64,000 nt of DNA, from contig CP136069.1 of assembly GCA_032622095.1 (NCBI GenBank), positions 202,474,690-202,538,689 of the forward strand, given 5' to 3'. The notes under the pieces were generated by a model. It worked only from the letters and a program-made list of their open reading frames with translations, searched no databases and was not told where the DNA came from. The position numbers were made by a program, and so were the translations under genes. The DNA comes from Siphonodentalium dalli. Its lineage: Eukaryota > Mollusca > Scaphopoda > Gadilida > Siphonodentaliidae. Numbering within the stretch: the first letter of the stretch is position 1; each line of letters begins with the position of its first letter. Below are positions 32,729 to 44,700 of this stretch, one piece after another.

Positions 32729-35700
32729 CTGTGAAATATAATCAACATTTCATGAGTTTAAATTTATACCATAACAGTCATTGACACTCATCAAGATGTC
32801 TTGAGAAGAATCTAACAGATTTGTCTTAGGCCAGGATTATTATTTTTTTTTTTAGAGAACCTGACCTACTTTTTCCACAGCCATTGCTGTGCCAACCCTA
32901 ATTATTTTTCTCAGTTGACCCACCAAAAAATTTAAATTATTACCAGGGCAATGTCAGTTGCCGAAAAAAAGTCCATACAGAGTGCGAACGGAATTTGCCC
33001 ATATAACATGTGCACAGACTTTGATGATGTAATCAATAAGTACACAAGAGGTTTCAGTGTTAATGTTAACCCTTTGGCCCCCTCAAAAATCAGTCTAATT
33101 TAACGCCTTAGAAAAAGTGAAACCAGGCATTCCAATACAGATCAAAATATAAACAAGATCACGCCGATGGGCGTGGCTAAATACGCCCGTTGTTTGACCA
33201 TAATTGTTAGGAGCATATAAAAATTGTTTGCCCATAATTACAGTAGCGGCCGGTGAATAAGTCGCATCGTTGTATAAGTCGCATTGAATTTTGGAGCTTA
33301 AAATGCTGCCCTTTGTCTCTTTTGTATTAGTTGCATCTATTTCGGCCACTTGTAAATGAACATCGGCATGATAGATTGGGAAGTATTTTGAAGAGCTCAT
33401 GATGCATTTAAAAAAATTAAATTACTGGTAGATAGTTGTTGTATCACAAACATTCCATCTATGCTTTGGGAATTCCCCCATGTGATTGCTGGGGAATTCC
33501 TAACAGGGGAGATAACATTGGTTCATTTAACTTCCGGAGTGTGGGAACATGGATCACAAAAACTTTCTTATTGCGCCAGTCATAACTTAAGACGTTTCCT
33601 TTTGAAGCCACGTTTATAAAACACATGATAAATCTGATATTAATAAGAAAGCACAATGCCGTTTGAATATGCATGAGGAGTAAACACATAAAAATATCCT
33701 ATCATTTAATATAGAATTGCGACTTCCCTTATCGAAATGGTTGTTTGCTGCAAGTTAGCGGCAAATATGCGGCATGTTTGCAGCAAATGGTTTGTTTGCA
33801 GAAAGTCAATTGCACATATTCGCAGATCTTTGCCGCAAACTTTTTGTTTGCTGCAACTTTGCAGTAAATTTAGTTTGTTTGCTGCAACTTTGCAGAAAAT
33901 TTAAATTCAAAGCAAACCATTTGCGATAAGTTCACAGTAAATTTTAGATTAGTTTCAAGTTTGCGGTAAGTGTGCTGGAATCTTGGTTTGGAATATTTGT
34001 TCGCTGCAAGTGCTTTTCAAACTTGGAATTTCATTTTGTTTTTCACTAAATATTTATTTAAAGTTTGGATTTGATCATTTGAAACATTAAATTAATTAAG
34101 GCATCAATCCTTGGCCGAGTGTTTTTATTTTAGCAATCCACAAATATTTCATGTATATTTTTTTGCAGTAAATTTAGATTGGATGGAAAAGTTTGCGATA
34201 AGTTCACAGTGAATTTTATATTAGTTTCAAGTTCGTAGTTAGTGCATTGTGAATCTTTGTTCGCCACATGTGCGTTTTAAACTTGGAATATTTCAATTTA
34301 TTTTTCACCATATATTTGTTTAAAATTTGGGTTTGATAATTTGCATCATTGATTTCAACATAACCCACAGCAAAATAAAGCAATGCTGTGTGAAACACCG
34401 TGGTAACATGTGATTATTGTGATATCTATATTCAGCTTGATTAAATTTGCCATGGGGACATTTTTCCTAATTTCGGGGGCTGATTATTTGTTTTTAAATT
34501 CCGATCTAACAAGCGATGGATTATGCAATTTATGGACAACAAAATTCCATATAATGTTTTTAAAAGGTTCAATACCCCATGTGGCTTTAACAGTTCTATT
34601 GTCAGATAGCTTTATTGTCGCGATCCTGGGTTTGTTATCATGAAAACAAAACAAATATATCAAGGCGGATGTGCCCTTTGAAATCGAAAGTTATAAAATT
34701 AAAAAGTGAAACGGGAACTGGAATATGGAATGGAGTCATACAAAATGTGTGCCGTTTTAGATATATCAGTTATTAATATAATGCCAATGTAAATCATTGT
34801 TTGTATATACTTTGTGTAGAAATAATCCAGATGAAGCAAAATACCCATAAAACAACCTCAATGATCCGTTTCTTTCTGCAAGCTGCCTTTTCAAACAGGC
34901 GAAATTTGAGCGCAAAATTTTTGAAATTAAAAACTGCCGCTGCGATGATTCAGTGGATCTGTTGAAGTTGATGGCACATTGAGGAATATGATTAATTAAT
35001 TATATGGGATATGATTATTATGACAGTGTATGCACATCGTGAAACAAATAAATTGGAATACCGTAATCATTCTTGATCATTATTATATTATGTGAACTTG
35101 AAGGAAATAGTACTGTTTACAATAGGTCAAAATGAGTCATGACCGCTTTCGCAGATTGATGCTTCCAGAAGGATGTATACGTACGCACTACATGTACGTT
35201 CATGACTGAACTATGTTTACAATTACATCCAAATTTCAACTCAAACTTCGAAGTGAAATGGTGTGTTGACACGGAAACCGGCGAGCTCGCCAATTTTGAA
35301 TGGGATGAGTTTCACAGTGGAGACTGGATAGGAAAATTCAATGACCATGAAATTCGGATTCAGTTGATCAACCATGAAATTCCAGTGATGTTCCATATAA
35401 TATATACATTCAAGTATATTAGGCTGTTAGGATCTAGGCCAGCCCACACTGCCATGAGTCGTTTTCCTACTGAAGTTCTAATGGCGTTGCCACTGTGCAC
35501 AGTGCAGGTAACAGTACTGACACTGTCTGCAGTGCAGGTGGCTGCCCTTGAAGTTGAATAAGTTGAACTTGAATTGATTTTCCCCGGGGATCATGCATGG
35601 AAGTTGATGAAGATTAAGGTCATAAACTTCAAGGAACATTCTTTTAAAATTGTTCATCTTACAAATCCTGTGTCAAGTTCAAGTTAGTACCGCTGATGGG

Positions 35701-38700
35701 GTCATTGTCACAAGGCATTGATCACAATCGTGGCCAGATTTTTAAATTGATCACAAATGTAAGAAATGTTCCCAGCTTTTCTATGGTGATCACATTTATA
35801 GCCAGCTTTTCATATTCATGCGAGCATCGGTGAACACGATTAGGTTATAAATAATCTACGGTAATTTTTCTGAATTGGTGGATGAAAAACAACTTTACTT
35901 TTAAATTGATATTTATATTTCTGTCTAATAACCTGAGAGGTTTCCGATCAATGTCGTTAGAATGCTCGAATTATATGCCATTAATGTAATTTAAGTTGAT
36001 AAACAAAGTCAGTTTTGGAGCATGATGTCGACATTTTAGTCACAAACACGATGACGTCATACCGGTATTTCGCGCCATATAAAGCATGCGATTAGAAAAG
36101 CTGGCTACGAATGTGATCGATTTAAAAAGCTGGCTATAAACCGTTACGAATGTGACCGGAGCCTTGTGACAATGACCCCATCGACCTTAGTACCGGTACT
36201 TACTACATGTAGTAGTCATACAATAAAACGACTTTGCATATGTACGTACTAGTTACTACTGCTAGTACATGGACAAACGATGGTACAATATGTCAAATTC
36301 AATTATATGTGACCGCCTTCGCAGATTGCTGATCCACATGCTGCTTCAGAAAGTTCATAATCCAAGTTCTAGTACTAGTAGATGTTTGTCTAGGTACATG
36401 TTCATGTTTTACGCAAATGAAGTTCCCCCAACAGAACATCAAAAAGTTCCCATATGTCAAATGATGGAATACGATCTCTATGTACGGGCATATAGCCAAA
36501 GTAGAGTTTCATGACATGATCTATGTACCGGTACAGGTGTGTGTGCACATTATTTATGTAGAACAATATTGCAATTGAATTAAATTTAGATCAATATAAT
36601 TATTATTTAAATTGTGCCTCGTTATTTCTTTTATCTATAGCTGTTATCCACAGTTATCCTGGGCATAAATTTACAGGCCATATGTTGACCCGCACACATT
36701 CTTCCTAGTATGACATTAAAATGCTATAAACGGTAACATATACCCAAAAAAAATTGTGGTTCATGTTTCCCTACTAGTATACCAGCCCAGCCTACATGTA
36801 TTCTAAACACACCAACCCCAGATTTTCATGGTGTCAAGAATTTTGTTGAAAAATAATTTTAATTTCTCATACATTTGTATATTCAGAATGGACTGTTTAG
36901 TATCTGTCAAAGCATATTGTGTTTATTACCACTTTATATACAAAGAAAATCATGCATTAAGAGACGAAAAATCATAAGAATGTCAAAATTATATAAAATA
37001 AATTATATTTCAAGCTTGCCTATACCATACTGGCCCCAATTTTTCTGACATGTAACTTGACCCAAACCTTTATTTTTCTTTGGTCTTAAATTCTTGTTTT
37101 GTACATTTGTTTGAAATTCACCTTAATTAGCTCAAGAGTTGGTTGCAGTGAGTATGCAGGAAGCTGAGTAATTTGTTGCACGCTTTCCGCAAACAATTAT
37201 CTGCTGCGAAAACGTTTATCATGCAAATTAGTTTGCGGCAAATGTTCCGCAAATTTGCTGCACAGTTTGCCGCGACCTAATTTGCATGGTAAAAGTTTGC
37301 TGCAATCTTTTACCATGCAAATTAGGTCGCGGTAACCTTTGCAGCAAATTTGCGGAAAGTTTGCCGCAAACCTCATTTGCATGATAAAAGTTCGCAGCTG
37401 GTAGGTTTGCTGCAAATTTGCAGAAGGGTTTGCCGCACATTTGCAGCAAATGTTTGCGGCAAACATGTTTTTTCGATAAGGGTTGTCTTACTGATGTTTT
37501 AGTGTAAACTGTAATTAATGGTATTGTTAATTAGATTTAGTTGTCACCTCATTGTTGCGTAGCATTCAGATGCTTGGGGCTAATGGTGATGTTTCATTAG
37601 GTCAAACAAAATTCATGTTTTGTTTCTCAGGCACGCGCATGGTCCATACCACGCATGCAAAAAAAATTCCGGTACGAAATATCAAATGTACGTTTTCATG
37701 TTCCATGTTCGTTTACTAATTAGAAATTACTTATTCGCAATAGCACGAATATACGCAATGTAAAAAACGAAAGAATATGCTCAAAGTTCTGTCAATACAA
37801 ACCGTACAATGCGCTAAAATAATACTCGACTGGTTGATTATCGACACATATAATACATCAGGGATTCCGCCAGAGGGTAGGGGAAAGAGGCCCTTTTGTA
37901 GATAGGGGGAAAATACGAACACCTGCTTCAAAAATTTAGAAAAGTCCAACGCTGAAAGAGCATTCACAGAATGTTAATTTATTATTATAATTCTGGTATG
38001 TAGGCTATAATACATTCCCAAAAGTCAAAGAAGAAATGAAACAATTGACATCGTTTATGTGATAAAACAACCAGTTGATTAATTAACAACATTATTGTGA
38101 TTGAAGTGAATTAAAACAAATTTTTACCAGAGACCAGCTTCAGTTTTATTTGTTACTTCCGCTGGGTATATATTAAAAATGTGCTATGATATTTTCGTAC
38201 CAGTTAGCCTACAACTACAACCTTGCACGAGGAGGTGCCTCGCCAAGTTATCAAGGGAAGTTCATGACTAACATTTTCAGTAGAACTACTGGATATTTGA
38301 GGGATATTTTAGTGCAATATAACTCAATTTCGCAGCCATTCAGATAGCACATGTCTTCATCTTGGGAGTATTACAATCGGTGTATCCCCCTCTGAGCGTA
38401 ACGTCACCGGAAGCGTGATGGCAATAGCTTAGCTTGACTTTGTCAAGATAAGCTAAAAAAAAAGGGGGCATAACTCACTCAAAAATAATCGGACAAAACC
38501 CACGATTCGAAATGACCTGTACACTAAGGTGGAACAACTGCATACTAGAGATGTACAGTTCCAGAAATTTTGTCTCGGGTCCGGTTTCGTTTTTTTGGGG
38601 GGCAAAAAAACCTCGGTTTCGGTTCCGGTTTTTAACCAATAGGAAATTATATGCTTCAAAATATTTCATGTTTTATCAGCTCCATTTGACTGTAGGTCTT

Positions 38701-41700
38701 ATACAGGAACAATTCCAACATACCGATGGTGTGAAATTTCCAACTAATGTTGTGTCTGGTACAGGGGTCCTCCGACCAGGCGATTCGGGCAAAAAAGTCG
38801 CCCTGAGTCCTTGTGACTCCAGTAGGGAGACTAGACTTCGCCCTGTGATTTTGACGAGTCTTCCCATAGTTCAAACTCAAATATTTTTTTATTAAACATG
38901 TCAATGTCACTCTAGTATTACCATACACGGCGAAGTCAGCATTAAAAGCCCAAAGGCATGTACTGACGCAAAAATATGGCGGCCGATCAAGTTCAAAGTC
39001 TATCCAAAAAGATCAACAACAAAAACGCGACAGTGTCAATATGCCCCACTACAATCATCATCACCCATCTAATTGTTTTAAAAATACAGAAATAAATACA
39101 ACAGACATGCTCCATGATGTAACTGTATTATTTCTAAAATTATTACAATTTGTCCGCCTTTGGTTTACACTAACTGGCCAACTCAATTCTAAAAGAAACA
39201 TGCACCAATTTCTATGTACATGCATGTGGTATTTAATCTATAATCCCTCTTTTGTCGGACAGTATCACCATCGGGCATCAAAGGTGGCAATATTAGGACA
39301 TATCGGTTCCCGTATTGTCAGTTTTAGCGACAACTTCCGTGTCTGTCATTGTCAAATTGACAACAGAAAATAGCACGTGTGAAACCGAAAGTTCCGTTTT
39401 TTGGTTTACACTAACTGGCCAACTCAATTCTAAAAGAAACATGCACCAATTTCTATGTACATGCATGTGGTATTTAATCTATAATCCCTCTTTTGTCGGA
39501 CAGTATCACCATCGGGCATCAAAGGTGGCAATATTAGGACATATCGGTTCCCGTATTGTCAGTTTTAGCGACAACTTCCGTGTCTGTCATTGTCAAATTG
39601 ACAACAGGAAATAGCACGTGTGAAACCGAAAGTTCCGTTTTTTCTGCACATGTGCGGTTCTGACTTCCAGTTTTTAAAAAAGAACCGAACCGAACCAAAA
39701 ACTCGGTGGACCGTACAACTCTACTACATACCAGGTTTCATCGCAATCGGATAATCAGGAATGAAGATATTGCTCTGGACGGACGAAGCTGATTACAATA
39801 CTCCTCCGAAAATATTGGGGGGACAAATAACTGATTTTCCATGTAGAAAAACCGTTAGAATATGGAAAAACATTTTTCTGAAAAATCTCCAACATGAGCC
39901 TAACCATATCCTGAAGTTTCAAATCTCTACTATGAAAATTGTAGGAGTTGCGGATACCAAGATTGAAGAAGACACCCATAATGCAAAATAGCTGTGATTT
40001 TCAAAGTAAAAAAAACCCTGAAAATTATATTTTGAAAATCTCTCCAACATGAGCATAACCATATCCTGAAGTTTAAAATCACTACGATAAAAATTGTAGG
40101 AGGAGTTGTGGATACCATGAGGATACCCATAATGAAAAATAGCTGTAAATTTCCAAGTTAAAAAAACCTTAAAAATATGGAAAACCTTTCCTGAAAAACC
40201 TAAATAGATGTTGCAAATGTCCATATCCTTAAGTTTCAAATCGCAACGATGAAAATTGTAGGAGTTGCAGATACCAAAGAGTGCACGGACTGACGATTTC
40301 TAGTCTCCGAATTCTTTTTTCGGGGGACAAATTACCAGATCAATATATCATGGCCGTAATTAAGTTTTAATAAGTTTTAAGTCATATTAACTCAATAGAA
40401 ATTCTCAACTCACTGGTTTATAAATGACAAAATTCTTCATAGCATCGACAGCAGAACACCGCTCATTCTTCTTTGTGTTGTGAGATGGCATGAGAGCTAT
40501 CAGAATCAAAAATGAGTACCAAGCTCTAATACCTGAAAATATAGAAAGACCATTTCATGTTTTGTTCCGATATGCTGAAAAGAGATCGACTGGCCAACTT
40601 TTGAAACACTTAGTCTTTAGTTAACTTTTCAATGAATCAGAAATAATCAAAAGGTGTTGATGCCATAGTTGGTTGATTTTCAATTTAGCGATACTTGAGC
40701 ATAATTAGAACAAAATGCGGAATAAGGTGATAATTATTTGATTATTAATATTCAATTATTGAACTGTGAGTTGAATTATTCTAGTATGACTTTATTGTTT
40801 AGTTGAATGAAAGCATAAAGGTGCCAGCTGTGCTATTCAATGCAGTTGGCACCTTTATGCTTTCAAGGGACATTGTTGTCCTGTAGCACATTTTGTTTGG
40901 TATACTGTATCAGTAGCAAAGATAAACAATTGTGAAAACTAGTACTAGATGGTTGAGGAGTTTGGGCACAAAACATCCAGGCCCATTGAATGTGATTGTG
41001 AAGACATTTTATATTTTTATTTTTACATGTAAGAGACTACAGGGTATTTTTTGACGGTTTCGAATCGCGGTTTGCGATCCAAGATCAGCCGGTTGCGATC
41101 CATATCCCAGTAATGGTTAGCACTTTGCGAATCAATGTTTATCGCCGGAGTATATATATTACCGCGATGCAGAATTACACTCTTCCGGCACAATCACCAG
41201 TGTCTGCAAATCTCTGATCATAGCAGCCTTTTCGGCCTATATGTATTTATAACTCAAGAAATTACGTGACAAAACTTCAAGTTAAATGAGGATACCATAG
41301 CCCCCATTGGACGAAAGACTGCATGACCTTTGATTCGTACTATGAATAGATATAGACTAATGGGATTTCCACCAATCTTGTGCCTGATTGGCTAATTTTA
41401 TAGTAGCGTCATATATTAATACTTCTGCGATGGTTTGTAAACACGTGTTAACCCATAAACATGTGATCCATGGGTATAAAGAAATCTACGGCGCTACTAC
41501 TTGATCCTCGTGACAAATGGATGGCAGTCGAATTAACGAGGGTGGGAAACATGTGGCAAAAAAATTATATAATCTGTGCACTAAGCACGAACTTAGGCAA
41601 TGCATATTTTTTTGCGTGCTACGATCGATGGGTTCAACCGTTCACGGAAACTGCATTAAAAAGGACGGCCTCACAAAGCACTGAAACTCAATACCACATA

Positions 41701-44700
41701 AACGTGAGGGCACCATTGATTCTCCTTATTTGACGCTTGACCAAATATCCAAGAGAACCTCAATCGGCCGTTCAATTAGCAGTTCCAATACACTGGAGGA
41801 GAGGGTGGGGAAATTGATATACGTGGCCTTATGTTGGTCAAGGAAGAATTGCCCTGTTCCAAGTTTGAGTCCGCGGCACAACTGGAAATCAAACACGAAG
41901 TTGACCTCGGCACTGCCTATATGAATACTAATAAATGTAGCGAGTTCACAAAGCAGTGCCTTGTAGTTACCTTTTTATATTACTGTTATAAAGAACAATG
42001 TTTTTTTATAATAGTAATATCATAATGTAAATACAAGGACCTGTGATATACCTTCATCCTGAATATATGGCTGCCAAATTATTTTCAATGTTTATGTTTC
42101 CTTCTAATTTTATTGGAAACATCAATTCTCTTTTCTCTGAGCTTTTTCATTATTATTATCCCCATGCCGCCCTCCCCCAAAAAAACTGCTAATCAATTTC
42201 AGATGACTGCTAATCAATTATACCCACCCATAGAAAAACTGCTAATCAAATTTTTAAAAACAAAAAATACCCTGGACTAAGTTTGTTTTCTGTGACCTCG
42301 CGTCGCAATTCTGACAGCGATACACTCAAAACTCTAGTGTCCAAGATTGACATATTCAACCAAAATTTTATCTCCAACTTCGACCGAAAATGTACTTATA
42401 TTCAATAGGATTTAAGTTCGATTTAAACATGTTGAGTGTTGATAATAAAAACAAATGTGCGATTATTTCCTAAAAAAAATTGAAATGTGGCGGATAACGC
42501 CAAACTGAAAATCAACCAACTATGGCCTAAGTTTGTGGAGTTGTCTCAAATATGCCGAATACTTTATATAGTTCCAATCATTTCAAAGACCTATTACATA
42601 GCTTTGAAGGGTGAACCAAAGTGACATCAGGGTAAGGTAATTAGCCATTTCTTTAAAATTAGGAAACAAACAATTTGAATAAACAGATTATATATATTTT
42701 TTTAAATTAAAAATTGCTCAAAATCATGGAAATTCAAGATGGTCGCTATTTTGCCATTTTGGGGCCTTAAAATAACCTGAATATAAAATTTGGTGAAGAT
42801 CAATTGACGAATGTGACTTCAGAACATGCTTGAAAATATCATGGCAAATGACAGTCAAGACCAGCAGACTATGGCAGCAGACCAGAACAAGAAAGGGACA
42901 TTCCCATCTACCAGTGGTTGGTCGACCTATATATAATATTACTATATTTAAGATTACTCCGAGTATCATCATATGGCAAGATATACCCCTATGTACTAGA
43001 TAGTAGATACTGCCTTATATATGATAGCTAGCAGATTACCCATCTCAGGTTTTATTTTTGAATGAAAGTGTCAATGACACTGAGGTGGTCAACTTGGTGT
43101 GTTATTGTTCTGTAATTTGAATATTTTGAATGAATTCTGATATACGTGGCCAGCATTTTGGCAACAGGTGCAAAATAGGATGATCCGATCTAGAGCATGA
43201 CATGAACTTGCATGTGGTATTTAATGAAGATCCAAAAAGAACTGCGACCTGTAGGCAGCACCATAGAAATATGTTGAACGTTTGACCAATCAACTAATGG
43301 ACAAACGTCCATGACAATGGCCCAGCTTAGTGTTAAGTTGAGGTAAATAATATTGTTGGCTGACTAGCCGATAGAATCAAGTTTTGGATACTCGCCAATG
43401 CTGTTCTGATGTCAAATGGTTAACCCTTTGATGAATGGAGTAGCATGGATGAGTAGTCCAGAGCTTTCCGATGAATAGCATCCAGCCATATTTCTGAACT
43501 GCTACCCGTTGGCCTCGCCATAGGAATTCATAATGAAATCCAAGATGGCAGTTGGTGGCCATTTTGGGTGATTGATGGGGTCCAAAATAGGACGTTCCCA
43601 TCTAGACCATGACACAAACTTGCATATGAAATTACATGAAGATCGGATAAAAACTGCGACCTGTAGGCCGCGCCATGGGAAATTGTAGTGCTTATAGTAT
43701 ACCACATATATAGTAAGATGGCAGATGGCAGCCATTTTGGGCAACAGACCGGTTCCAAAATAGGACGTTCCCATTCTAGACCATGACACAAACCTGCATA
43801 TGACATTGAACGAAGATCTGACAAGAACTGACCTGTAGGCCAATGCCACAGGAAATTGTAGATGGACGGACGTACATACTTAGGGCTGGACGATATTAAC
43901 GAAAATAAAAACCGCGATTTTATTAAATTAAAACCGCGGTTAACGATATAATCGCGGTTTTTTAAAACATCAGATACTAGTAACTTAAAACAATTTCTCA
44001 CTGTTCGCTGGAATCACATCATTGTCATAATTTTGACAAGTTGACGTCAATAATAACATACACAACCACTCAACCAGTGACAACCTCATGCTCGATCGAT
44101 ATTCGGAATGAAAAGTAAATTCACCGGTTAAATTTCGCTATTCGGACAATTTCGTTCCGGTGACTTGACAAATTCTGGTATATACCGATAATTAATAAAA
44201 CCATTATCTAGTCTATGCCAAAACTAAAAGTGTTCTATACCAGGGTTTCCGCTAGGGGTTAGGGAATGTGGCCGTATTTGGGAAGCATATACCCAGTGCC
44301 CTGTCAGGATAAATTTTGATGTTCATCACTGAAACTTTTACTACAATAACACTAATACTAGTACCACTTTTCAAACCAGGACATATATTCTAACATTCGC
44401 GGCTTAGGCGACACCAATTTTTAAGTCTGGTTTACGAACACCTCCTACAACTTTTTTTCCATTTCATGAAAAAAAATAAAACCTTTTTTCTCCCACAATT
44501 TTTTACACGCGTACTGATTTTCATGTGCTGTCGCATCCGGTTCTGCTGATGATCATTTACAGATCCATATTTTCATGTATTTCATGACAAGAAATGTCTT
44601 GTTTGGTTCAGAATTTCATTCAAAAACATTTTTCACAATTTTTGTAAAATTTATGTAAAATTCCACGATTTACTTGATATAAATTGGGGGGACAATTTTT

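Noticed and set aside
35202-35561. 119-codon plus-strand frame (MTELCLQLHPN)
   Set aside because: Inside the 3.76-kb element; no known motif or splice support, although the first 60 residues look less random than most.
39041-39614. Two overlapping plus-strand frames sharing their C-terminal sequence
   Set aside because: The shared protein is only the 241-bp tandem duplication read twice in different frames, inside a hAT element.
43502-44001. 157- and 115-codon minus frames
   Set aside because: They run through degenerate 'ccattttggg' tandem repeats and share no family motif.
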